Under the pieces are notes generated by a model. It did no database searches. It saw only the letters and a program-made list of their open reading frames with translations, and was not told the DNA's origin. From an uncultured Pirellula sp. (GTDB taxonomy: Bacteria; Planctomycetota; Planctomycetia; Pirellulales; Pirellulaceae): a stretch of 34,216 nucleotides of DNA. Below are positions 1 to 8,600 of the stretch, one piece after another. The translations under genes and the position numbers were made by a program. Location: positions 1-34,216 of the forward strand of contig CAIYZV010000120.1 of NCBI GenBank assembly GCA_903930765.1, in the 5' to 3' direction. The number at the start of each line of letters is the position of its first letter. Positions within the stretch are counted from its first letter, which is position 1.

Positions 1-282
1 AGTCCAACCGACAACTACTACAACTACTACGCCACGCAAGTCATGAAGCAGTACGGTGGACCCGAGTGGGATGCTTGGAACAACAAGATGCGGGATCAGA
101 TCGTCTCGACCCAAGTCCAAACGGGGCATGGAGCGGGCAGCTGGTATGTCGAAGACGGGATAAGTGCCCAGGCGGGTGGACGACTTTACTGCACGTGCAT
201 GTCCACGATGATGCTCGAGGTCTACTACCGCTATATGCCTCTCTATGCAGAGCAAGCCGAGGAAGACGCGTTTCAGTTGTAA
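1..282 (+). CDS. Prenyltransferase/squalene-cyclase-like repeat protein, C-terminal fragment
   Basis: Open from the first base of the window, so only the last 93 residues are present; the true start lies upstream. The visible part has the aromatic, Gly-rich pattern of alpha/alpha-barrel prenyltransferase and squalene-oxidase repeats: N-Y-Y-A-T-Q-V near the start, Q-T-G-H-G-A-G-S-W in the middle and G-G-R-L-Y-C-T followed by M-M-L-E-V-Y-Y-R near the end. In planctomycetes such repeats often form the C-terminus of large secreted or membrane proteins that lack the catalytic DxDD of true cyclases; whether this one is catalytic cannot be judged from the fragment. It is followed by about 220 bases without a gene and then an ECF sigma gene on the same strand. 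The family assignment rests on pattern recognition of a short piece. Confidence 0.75.
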   Translation, partial: SPTDNYYNYYATQVMKQYGGPEWDAWNNKMRDQIVSTQVQTGHGAGSWYVEDGISAQAGGRLYCTCMSTMMLEVYYRYMPLYAEQAEEDAFQL

Positions 283-401
283 TGGATCGAAGATTCGTTT
301 TGCCGATAGCTCCCGGTGCTCTCCATGGAAGCGTCGCCGCGCGGTCCTAAAGTTTCCTGTACGGAAAACCGGCTCCTGACCCTTCTTTTTCTTCCGGTTC
401 C

Positions 402-425
402 TTCCTGGAGCTTCGGTTTCAGGAA
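402..425 (+). other. Ten-pair hairpin capped by a UUCG tetraloop
   Basis: Bases 402-411 pair with 416-425 (three of the ten pairs are G-U), closed by a C(UUCG)G tetraloop at 411-416, one of the most stable RNA loops known. It lies 120 bases after the upstream stop codon and about 80 bases before the sigma-factor start. No T-tract follows on either strand, so it is not a standard intrinsic terminator. It could end or protect the upstream mRNA, or sit in the 5' leader of the sigma operon. The pairing is seen directly; the role is unknown. Confidence 0.55.
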
Positions 426-505
426 AGTCACGAAAGCAGAAATTCAGAAAAAGGGCGTCAGAAATCCAGTCCGAAGCGGAAAGAGTGGCTGAGGAACTGA
501 GTTTT

Positions 506-1048
506 ATGGATCCGGCGAACGACCAATTTCTAGAACTATTGCTAAGGCATCAGACCGAGGTCAAAGCCTTTATCGGGTCTGTGATCCGCAACCGGCAGGC
601 GAGGGACGACGTGTTCCAAGAGGTCGCCATTATCTTGTGGAAGCGATTTGCCGAATACGATCCGAGCCGCCCGTTTGGAGCTTGGGCTCGCGGTATTGCA
701 GTGAATAAGGTCTTGCGGGAGTTGCGAGAGCAGAGGCGATTTCCAGCCGTGCTCGAGCCGGATGCGATCGAAGCGATTTGCAGGGCTTTTGATCGGGAGG
801 TTTGCGACACCGACGGTCGTCGCGACGCGCTTGCGGAATGTGTCGGCCGTTTGCCATTGCGCTCGAGGGAATTGCTCGAGATGCGTTATGAGAAAGGATG
901 GAGCTGCGAGGACATCTCGAAGCAACTCTCGCTTTCTTGCGATGCCGTTTATCAAGCGTTATCCAGGGTTCGGGCCAAGCTGGCCATGTGTGTGGATTGG
1001 CGGTTGAAGTCGGCCGAGTATCGGCAACTGCATGGAGGCGGCTCATGA
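506..1048 (+). CDS. ECF-type RNA polymerase sigma factor (Rhodopirellula/Verrucomicrobium family)
   Basis: A 180-residue extracytoplasmic-function sigma factor, which would direct RNA polymerase to a specific promoter set. Region 2 is visible at about residues 8-75, with D-D-V-F-Q-E-V-A in the core-binding helix and P-F-G-A-W-A-R-G-I-A in the -10 recognition part. Region 4 is at about 105-165, with L-P-L-R-S-R-E-L-L-E-M-R-Y and the helix-turn-helix around C-E-D-I-S-K-Q-L-S. ATG 506 is preferred because GAGGA stands ten bases upstream; an in-frame GTG at 485 would add seven residues with a poorly placed ribosome site. Its stop overlaps the start of the next gene (ATGA), so the two are translationally coupled. 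That gene has the form of a membrane anti-sigma partner. The sulfatase and YHYH genes downstream are plausible but unproven members of its regulon. Confidence 0.9.
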   Translation: MDPANDQFLELLLRHQTEVKAFIGSVIRNRQARDDVFQEVAIILWKRFAEYDPSRPFGAWARGIAVNKVLRELREQRRFPAVLEPDAIEAICRAFDREVCDTDGRRDALAECVGRLPLRSRELLEMRYEKGWSCEDISKQLSLSCDAVYQALSRVRAKLAMCVDWRLKSAEYRQLHGGGS

Positions 1049-2124
1049 GCACTTCAGAGTCCAGCGGGCCGATTTCGGAACCAATAGAACCATGGATCGA
1101 TCGTTATCTCGACGGCGGATTGAGTCAAGAAGACTTACGGCACGGGGGCGCACGATTGGTTGCGGAACCTGGGTTTGCCGATCGCTTGGTGCGAGCGTGC
1201 ATGTTGGATGCGCTGTTACAAGAACATTTTGCGATGGCTGCGGCTGAGTCATCAATACCGATCGATGCTGTGTTCGGTTGGGGGGAGTCGGAATTACATG
1301 CCGCAGATAGCCAGTTAGCTCGTGGTCAAGCGACTAACAATGGCCAGACAGCAGAGGATCGTTGGGATACGGGAGCGCGATTTCGTCGTTGGTCGACGGT
1401 GGCTGCGTTGGCTGCATCTGTGTTGGTAATGCTCTTTTGGTTTCTGCCATCCCGAGGCGCTGCAATCGCAGTGGCTAAAGAATTGCAACGCATTTCCCAG
1501 AGGACAGCAAGTGCGCCAGATAGAGAGTTTTCTATCCGCGTGGCCTCGCAAGGAACATCGCGACGGAAACGAAGATATCCGGTGCAAGCCGAAAATACGC
1601 GTCCTCCAAAGCCATCACTTGATGGAGCGAAGCTCTTCGTAAGAGGAGGTCGGCAGTTTGTTTTGATGCGGCAGATGGAAAACATGGAGTGGTTTATTAC
1701 CGGTAGTGACAGAGTAAGTAGCTGGGCGATACGTCCCGGATCACCGGTGCGAGTGAGCGACGATCAGACCCGATTTTATCGTGACCTGCCTGGGCATGAA
1801 CATGCGGTTCCGCTGTGGAATATCGACGAGGGTACCTCCATCCTCCTCGATGCGTATCACTTGAGCGTGGAGCCGGCTTCGGAAACAACCATGAAGTTGA
1901 TCGCAGTCAAGCGGTCGAAACAATCGCGAGGTCCGTTTCGTTTCGAAATCGATTATCGAGCGGATACCGGTGATATCGAATACTTGCGGTTCTACGACAT
2001 GCCTTATGGCCCCGATCATATTCCACTTCTGGAAATGGAGTTGGTCGATAGCGAACTACTCGCTCCAGAGTTTTTCTCGCACCAGTTCCACCATGAGGCC
2101 GATCGTTTGGTAGAGCGAGAGTAA
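1045..2124 (+). CDS. Single-span membrane protein, likely anti-sigma/FecR-like partner of the ECF sigma factor
   Basis: A 359-residue protein starting at an ATG that overlaps the sigma-factor stop by four bases. The N-terminal ~110 residues are cytosolic, with a short acidic helical segment (W-I-D-R-Y-L-D-G-G-L-S-Q-E-D) of the kind that opens planctomycete FecR-like anti-sigma proteins. One membrane helix (V-A-A-L-A-A-S-V-L-V-M-L-F-W-F-L) follows at about 115-135, then a periplasmic domain of about 220 residues. No zinc-binding HxxxCxxC motif is seen, so it is not a ZAS-type anti-sigma factor, and the classic FecR core is not obvious. The periplasmic part is rich in beta strands and could have a LolA/RseB-like fold, which is a guess. 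Arrangement and topology support a role in sensing envelope signals and controlling the sigma factor. Confidence 0.7.
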   Translation: MSTSESSGPISEPIEPWIDRYLDGGLSQEDLRHGGARLVAEPGFADRLVRACMLDALLQEHFAMAAAESSIPIDAVFGWGESELHAADSQLARGQATNNGQTAEDRWDTGARFRRWSTVAALAASVLVMLFWFLPSRGAAIAVAKELQRISQRTASAPDREFSIRVASQGTSRRKRRYPVQAENTRPPKPSLDGAKLFVRGGRQFVLMRQMENMEWFITGSDRVSSWAIRPGSPVRVSDDQTRFYRDLPGHEHAVPLWNIDEGTSILLDAYHLSVEPASETTMKLIAVKRSKQSRGPFRFEIDYRADTGDIEYLRFYDMPYGPDHIPLLEMELVDSELLAPEFFSHQFHHEADRLVERE

Positions 2125-2208
2125 ATTGTGTGAACGCGTGAAGAGTCGTGCGAACAGATACTTGCGAAAAGAAAACAGCAACTAGGCAATAACCGGAGGA
2201 AAGAAACC

Positions 2209-3654
2209 ATGAAACGAGTGTCTTCGGGCCTTTGGTATTTCGGGGGATTTACCCTCTCGATCATCGCATGTTTTTTTTGCGGAGCGGCAGCAGTTGGGGA
2301 CGACCGAAGACCCAATATTATTTTCATGCTGTCCGATGACCAAGGTTGGGCGGGGCTATCGGTTCCCATGCATCCAAAGGTCGAAGGTTCAAGAGGCGAG
2401 ATGTTTCATACTCCGAATCTCGAGGTCCTCGCGAAGCAAGGTATGCGTTTTTCGTGGGCCTACGCTCCTGCCCCCGTATGCTCGCCTACGCGTATTGCAT
2501 TGCAGTTGGGAAAGAGTCCTGCCAAGCTTCACTGGACCAAAGCAGCTCCATCGGAAACGGGGCGTAAGCTGGTCGAACCACGATTGATTAAGAATATTGC
2601 CTCCGAGGAAGTGACTATCGGCGAACTGCTTCGACAGGCTGGATACGCTACAGCACATTACGGTAAGTGGCATATCAGCGGTGGTGGACCGGGCAAGCAC
2701 GGTTACGATGAACATGATGGAGACACAGGGAACGAAAATGCGTTCCAGTTCACCGATCCAAACCCAGTCGATATCTTCGGTATGGTAGATCGCTCTGAGA
2801 AATTCATGCGGCGAGCCCGAGAACAAGACAAGCCATTCTTTATCCAATTGTCCTGGAATGCCTTGCATGCCTCCGAGAACGCCAATAAAGCAACCCTGGC
2901 AAAGTATGAGAGTAAAAATGCGGGTGGTGACTCCAAGATCACGTCGATCGCCGCGATCACCGAGGACTTGGATACAGGCGTTGGTAAATTGATGGAAGCC
3001 ATCGATCGCTTGGGATTGGCAGAGAATACATATGTTATCTACACGTCGGATAATGGTGCGGGAGGGAAACGAGGCGGCCTCAATGGAGGCAAAGGTTCTC
3101 TGTGGGAAGGGGGCATCCGGATTCCGCTCATTGTCCGGGGACCAGGAGTTAAGGCGGACTCGTGGTGCAATCAACCCGTCGTAGGCTATGACTGGTTTCC
3201 GACGTTTTGTGATTGGGCCGGGATTCCTTCGGAGAAGCTTCCGAAGCAACTCGAAGGTGGTAGCCTTGCAACCTTGCTCAAGCAGGAAGGGAACGGTCGC
3301 GTCGAGCGAAGTCGGGATGAATTGTTTTTTCATTTTCCCCATTACCAAAGCGGGAACACGCCTCACTCGGTCGTTGTGCTTGATGGATGGAAGCTTATTC
3401 ATTTCTATGAAGACGACTCAGTCCATCTGTTCGATCTGTCCAGTGATATCTCCGAACGCAAGGATCTTGCAGATCGTGAGCCGAAACGAGTGCGATCGAT
3501 GCGAGAAAAACTGGATGCGTACTTGGTTGCCGTCGATGCACAGATGCCGACACTGAACCGAGACTACGATCCGACCAAACCATTGCAACCTGATGAGCGA
3601 AAGCAACGTCAGAACAAAGGAAATAATCCAAAGAAAAACAAAGGTGGTGAATGA
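2209..3654 (+). CDS. Secreted sulfatase (formylglycine-dependent, S1 family)
   Basis: A 481-residue arylsulfatase-family enzyme that would hydrolyse sulfate esters, probably on sulfated polysaccharides outside the cytoplasm. A signal peptide spans about residues 1-29 (hydrophobic run ending G-A-A-A). Metal ligands are visible in L-S-D-D-Q-G-W (D43, D44). The signature C-S-P-T-R at residues 91-95 puts the catalytic Cys at 91, the residue converted to formylglycine by a maturase encoded elsewhere. H-Y-G-K-W-H carries the conserved Lys and His, and T-S-D-N-G-A-G the second metal site. A good GGAGG site precedes the ATG. The last ~20 residues are a Lys/Asn/Gln-rich tail of no evident function. 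Its stop overlaps the next start as ATGA, so the two are coupled. Sulfatases are greatly expanded in marine planctomycetes, and this one fits that pattern. Confidence 0.95.
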   Translation: MKRVSSGLWYFGGFTLSIIACFFCGAAAVGDDRRPNIIFMLSDDQGWAGLSVPMHPKVEGSRGEMFHTPNLEVLAKQGMRFSWAYAPAPVCSPTRIALQLGKSPAKLHWTKAAPSETGRKLVEPRLIKNIASEEVTIGELLRQAGYATAHYGKWHISGGGPGKHGYDEHDGDTGNENAFQFTDPNPVDIFGMVDRSEKFMRRAREQDKPFFIQLSWNALHASENANKATLAKYESKNAGGDSKITSIAAITEDLDTGVGKLMEAIDRLGLAENTYVIYTSDNGAGGKRGGLNGGKGSLWEGGIRIPLIVRGPGVKADSWCNQPVVGYDWFPTFCDWAGIPSEKLPKQLEGGSLATLLKQEGNGRVERSRDELFFHFPHYQSGNTPHSVVVLDGWKLIHFYEDDSVHLFDLSSDISERKDLADREPKRVRSMREKLDAYLVAVDAQMPTLNRDYDPTKPLQPDERKQRQNKGNNPKKNKGGE

Positions 3655-5459
3655 TGCTCGGTCGAACTTCTGTTGGGTTTGCGAGTGCGATCGCAGCGTT
3701 CGTTGGGATTCCTGTGGACGGTTTGCTTCTAAGCCTATGTTCAATGCAGATGCCGGCGCATGCGCACGGTGGGCATGATGCGAGCCGACATGTCATCAGT
3801 GGCCATACGCACGCACAAGAGCATGTGTGGCGGCTCGTCGGAGGTGCGGAGATTCAAGGGAGCTTTGTTCGCGCCGACGATCGTATCGTCCAAGTACGAA
3901 AGTCGGATGATTCGTTGGTGGAAATCCCAAGGAGTGAATTGGCTACTGACGATGATCGTTGGGTGTTGCAAAAGTTGGCGAAGATCCGAGCTGCGCAGCT
4001 AATTATGGCGGCTGGCGGGGCACCGGCACTCGTGGCGTCAACGGCCATGGTGGAGGTAGCGACAGCGCCGGAACCACCTGCTCAGATACTCAGCGCGTTT
4101 GAGCCGTTCGTTAAACGGAACGAGATTAAGACACGTTGGGATGACCGATTTTTTTATGTGGAGTCCGACGGGATCCCCGATCATTCCATGATGGTGGGCA
4201 TTACATCGTGGCAGCAGCAAGTCCCATTGCCGCAGTCCTACTTCGGCGGGAACGCTTGGCGGATACCGTTGGTGCCCAAGGTTGCCAAGTCACCGATGTC
4301 GACCAAGAATCGGTTTCTCCGAGGAGCGATCGCGATCGCCGCGAATGGTATCCCTATTTTTAATCCGCTGAACAATCGCGGTGACGATGCGTATCTCGTC
4401 GGGGAGCTTGATGAGTTCGGCGGTCATTGTGGCCGGGCAGACGATTACCATTACCACTTGCCACCCGTCCATTTGCAACCCATCGTTGGCGTCGATGCAC
4501 CGATCGCCTACGCGCTCGATGGGTATCCGATCTATGGCTTCACAGAGCCCGATGGTTCGCCTGTAAAAAATCTCGATGCCTTCAATGGGCATTCTGATGC
4601 CAAGGGTGCATACCATTACCACTCGGCCCAAAAGTATCCGTATCTCAACGGGGGCTTTCATGGTGAAGTTGTCGAGAAAGAAGGGCAAGTCGATCCGCAG
4701 CCGAGGGCGGAACCGGTGCGACCATCGCTGCCGCCGATGCGGGGGGCAAAAATCACCAAGTTTGAGGAGTTGGAGAAGGGGCGTTACAAGCTAGTTTACG
4801 ACGTGAATGGTCGACTTGGCTCCGTGACTTACCGTTGGACGGATAGCGGTGACATGGAATTTGTGTTTGTGGAGCCCAACGGGGCTACCAAGACCGAATC
4901 GTATTCCCGAAATAAAGGGCGGGGGCGTGAGGGTCAGGGGCGAGACGGGCAACGGCCGCCTGATCGTAATGGTGCGGTATCTTTGAATCCACCCAAGGTT
5001 GGTAAGACTGGGTTTGCGATTCAGTGTTCTGCGCTCGATAAGAAAGGAATGCTGCCAACTGAGTACACATGCGATGGTGCCAAGGCATCCCCGCCGATAG
5101 AGTGGAGCCACGTTCCTGAGGGGACGAAGTCGATTGCGTTGAGCATCTGGCACACGGCTCCGGATCAAGAAAAATCGTACTGGGTTGTGTACAACATTCC
5201 TGTCGATAAGAAGGGCTTGGAGAAGAACAGCAAAGGGGTTGGTGCCGTCGGCTTGAACGATAAAAAACGGGCCGAGTATGACCCGATGTGTTCGAAGGGG
5301 CCTGGGATGAAGCAGTACCACATGTCGGTGTTCGCGCTTTCAGACATGTTGCCGGCCAACAGCAAGAACATGGATCGCGCGGGGCTATTGAAGGCGATCC
5401 GGGAGATCAAGTTGGATGAGGCCGAGTTGTCGTTTATCGTCGACCGCGGGGCAAAGTAA
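3651..5459 (+). CDS. SHD1 + YHYH + PEBP (YbhB/RKIP-like) three-domain secreted protein
   Basis: A 602-residue protein whose start overlaps the sulfatase stop (ATG 3651; a second ATG at 3654 is equally possible). An N-terminal hydrophobic segment ending near A-H-A-H-G looks like a signal peptide and is followed by a His-rich stretch. Residues ~60-108 resemble an SHD1 domain (W-R-L-V-G-G-A-E-I-Q-G-S-F followed by V-E-I-P-R-S-E-L). Residues ~195-345 form a YHYH domain, with D-D-Y-H-Y-H near 263 and G-A-Y-H-Y-H near 320. Residues ~450-600 match the phosphatidylethanolamine-binding fold (Y-T-C-D-G-A, S-P-P-I-E-W, Y-W-V-V-Y-N-I-P). The usual D-P-D-x-P ligand-pocket motif is replaced by H-T-A-P-D. 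A charged linker rich in G, R and Q separates the last two domains. Function is unknown; coupling suggests shared expression with the sulfatase. Confidence 0.85.
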   Translation: MMLGRTSVGFASAIAAFVGIPVDGLLLSLCSMQMPAHAHGGHDASRHVISGHTHAQEHVWRLVGGAEIQGSFVRADDRIVQVRKSDDSLVEIPRSELATDDDRWVLQKLAKIRAAQLIMAAGGAPALVASTAMVEVATAPEPPAQILSAFEPFVKRNEIKTRWDDRFFYVESDGIPDHSMMVGITSWQQQVPLPQSYFGGNAWRIPLVPKVAKSPMSTKNRFLRGAIAIAANGIPIFNPLNNRGDDAYLVGELDEFGGHCGRADDYHYHLPPVHLQPIVGVDAPIAYALDGYPIYGFTEPDGSPVKNLDAFNGHSDAKGAYHYHSAQKYPYLNGGFHGEVVEKEGQVDPQPRAEPVRPSLPPMRGAKITKFEELEKGRYKLVYDVNGRLGSVTYRWTDSGDMEFVFVEPNGATKTESYSRNKGRGREGQGRDGQRPPDRNGAVSLNPPKVGKTGFAIQCSALDKKGMLPTEYTCDGAKASPPIEWSHVPEGTKSIALSIWHTAPDQEKSYWVVYNIPVDKKGLEKNSKGVGAVGLNDKKRAEYDPMCSKGPGMKQYHMSVFALSDMLPANSKNMDRAGLLKAIREIKLDEAELSFIVDRGAK

Positions 5460-5470
5460 GCCCGGGGCAG

Positions 5471-5495
5471 GGGTTCACGCGAAGACGCTGAACCC
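5471..5495 (+). terminator. Possible 3'-end hairpin after the sulfatase/YHYH operon
   Basis: Seven-base arms (5471-5477 GGGTTCA and 5489-5495 TGAACCC) pair perfectly and enclose a further GCG/CGC stem with an AAGA loop, one C being bulged. The hairpin begins 12 bases after the stop codon, a typical place for a transcript end. There is no T-tract immediately after it, so it may protect the mRNA 3' end rather than terminate by itself. Confidence 0.4.
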
Positions 5496-5665
5496 GATAC
5501 TCCTCCATCGCGATGTGCTGCGATCCGAGCAATCCCCCCTTCTGGCTGTGTGGTTTCTAGATTTGGCATTTTCGATTTGGTTGTTCGATAGAAGGGATCG
5601 GATTAGACTTTGAGGACTGGCCTTCAGTGAGATAACAAGACGGTTAAGTGACTAGCGGCCCAACC

Positions 5666-8600
5666 ATGAATTTGCACAAACGCATCGGCGACGTATTGAA
5701 TAAACTTCGTCGGAACAGACGCCTTCAAGCGAGAAGGCGTTTGGGGGTTGAATTACTTGAGGAGCGGAGGGTTCTCGCATCGTATATCAGCGAGGTTCAA
5801 TACTCGCCGCTCTTCGGCAATAACGATATCGACCAGTACATCGAGTTGCGAGGCGAACCGAATGCGTTGATTCCGAATGGGACGTATTTTGCGACCATCG
5901 AGAGTTGGGGAGCGTACCCAGGTGGGCCTGGTTACATCCATAGCTTGATCGATGTTTCGAATTTGACCTTCGGCAGCAATGGGTTTCTAACGATCCTGGA
6001 GGCTGGGAATACTTACCAAGTTGATCCGCAATCGACGAAGTTGGTGGGCACGGGTGTCGCGTTTTCCGGACTACCAAATAATCGTTGGACCGATGCCTCG
6101 ACTATCTCCGATCGCTTAGCGCACGTGAGTTCTTCGCTGAGTTTCTTGCTGATTCAAACCGCCGTGAAACCGTCTGTCGGTACGGACATCGATGTTGACG
6201 ATAATGGAGTCTTGGATGGGCCTGCAGCATCATGGACCATCCACGATGCGGTGGCCATGATGGGCTACACACCAACGCCCGGTTGGTCGTACGGTCGAAT
6301 CACTTACTCGGAATTGACCACGAATCACAATTATGCACCTGGTACGTTGTACACGGTTCAGGAGCGTTGCGGTTACGTTGCACGCATTGGTAGCTCGACT
6401 GGTTATGGACTCGAAGATTGGGTGTGTGGCAATACGGTCGAGGACAAGGTCACACCGAACTCTAAGTACCGATTCTCTTATGGAACGTTTGGTGATCCTC
6501 GTCCGTTGGTCTACTCGGGCCGATCGATCAACCATATCGGTACCTACAATTTCGGGGGTGGTTACTTTGGATTTGCTGGCGTCGATAGTAACGGGGATGG
6601 ACAACTCACAGCCAATGAAGCTCCATTGCCGGGCGTTACCGTTTTTGCAGACATGAATGCCAATGGTGTCCGAGATAGTAAGGTCGTACAAGTCAACGCA
6701 GCGGAACAAGTAATAGGCGCGGAGCTGGCAAATGTCTTTCCCAATGCAACATTGACGGTCGCGGATGCTAATGGCAAGAACATCGGTTTTGCTGTTCGAA
6801 CCAAGGAGACTTTTGACCCTGACTTCAACAAGATTCGAGTTTTGACCAGTGAAGGTATTCCTTGGTTCGATAGTGGTAGCCGGTTGAAAGTCATGTTCTA
6901 TCGCGAGGCGGATGCGATTTCGATCGAAGCCATTGCGGCTGAGAAAATCAAGGCATCGGTTGGTCGCATGGAGTTATATGATCGCGACAATAACCTTCTC
7001 GTCGTCAAGGAAACCGCTCCATTAACCGGTACGGATCGAGAAGTGCTGAGCGTCGTCCGGCCGCAAGCGGACATCAAGTACGCGATTATCTATACGAACG
7101 ACAATATCCAAAACACGAGTCCGTTCGGCCCCTTTGATAAGCTTCGTTATACCTATCCGGAGTATCAGGAAACCACTGACGCACGAGGGAACCTGAGGCT
7201 GGAGGGATTGCATGCTGGGGATTATAAACTGCTCGTTAGCGGCTACCCGGGGGACAAGATCCCTCTCGACAGCAACAATTCTGCGTACCCGCTCACAGTA
7301 TCGAAATCTGAGCATCGCAGCGATCCGCTCTTCGGATACCGTCAGAACGTGCTGCCGGAGATCCAAACCTCTCAGTTGCTGATTTCCGAAAACCCTGCGA
7401 CAAACGCCGTGGTTGGGGTTGTCGCAGCTTCGGACTCCGATCCTGGACAGACTCTTACGTATCGATTCGTAAGCCCCTCTGGGCCGTTCAGTATCGATGG
7501 ACTTACCGGAGAGATACGGTTCAACAATACCTCCAAATGGGATTACGAAACTCAGGCGCCACTCTTGGTCGACGTCGAGGTAGCTGATTCGTTGCCGATC
7601 GCAGGCAAGGTCGTCAAGACAATCACGCTTATTCCCACGGATGTGAATGAAGCACCTGTGTTACAAGGGGCTACTTTCTCCATCGACGAGAATAGTCCGA
7701 AAGGAACAGTACTCGGTAACATCGTCGCATCGGATGAAGATCAAGGGATCAACGGTGAGTTTCGTTACTCGTTGGGATTCACCAATCCGGTTGGGGTATT
7801 TGCCATCGATGCCCTCCATGGAACATTGACGGTAAACAATAGTTCCGGGCTCGATTTCGAATCCAAATCGACCATTCTAGTTCCGGTCACTGTTACCGAT
7901 CGAGCGACTCCGTCGTTGTCGACGACCCGTACGATTACTGTGAACATCAACGATGTCAATGAAGCCCCCTCGAATGTGACTTTTTCGAACGTCGTGAACG
8001 TCCCGGAAAACACCAGTATGGTCAGCGCGGTAACGGTCGCGACGATCATCGTGGTCGACGATGGTCTGGGAAACAACACGCTTTCTCTGTCCGGACCGGA
8101 TGCCAGTGCATTCTCGATCGTGAACCAACAACTGCGATTTCGAAGTTCGATACCGCTCGATTTTGAGACCAAGTCAACGTTCACCGTGATTGTTTCGGCC
8201 GATGACCCGACGCTCGGAGCAACGCCCGATGTCAGTGTGACCTTCAACCTTCAGATCACCGACGTCAACGAGAAGCCAACGGGACTTCAGTTCAACAATC
8301 TAGTAAGCCCACTGCCTGAGTCGACAGCGGTTAGCACTGCGGTGAGGGTTGCGAACATTCAAGTCACCGATGATGCGCTGGGCAATAACGTGCTGTCGCT
8401 CGCCAATTCGCTCGACTCGGCGAATTTCAGTATCGTCGGCACTGAGCTTCGCTTCCGCTCAACGACACCATTGGATTTTGAAACGAAGAGTTCCTACCGA
8501 GTGGTTGTCCAAGTGGACGATGCAGCGTTCAGTGGTTTCCCAGATGCGTCGCAAACCTTCTCGCTCTCGATCGGGGATGTGAACGAAGCCCCTACCGAAG

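Noticed and set aside
2389-3402. 337-codon open frame on the minus strand inside the sulfatase gene
   Set aside because: It is fully antisense to a clear sulfatase with a signal peptide and catalytic motifs; the predicted product shows no domain.
4791-5321. 176-codon minus-strand frame inside the YHYH/PEBP gene
   Set aside because: Antisense shadow of well-supported PEBP coding sequence, with an unstructured composition.
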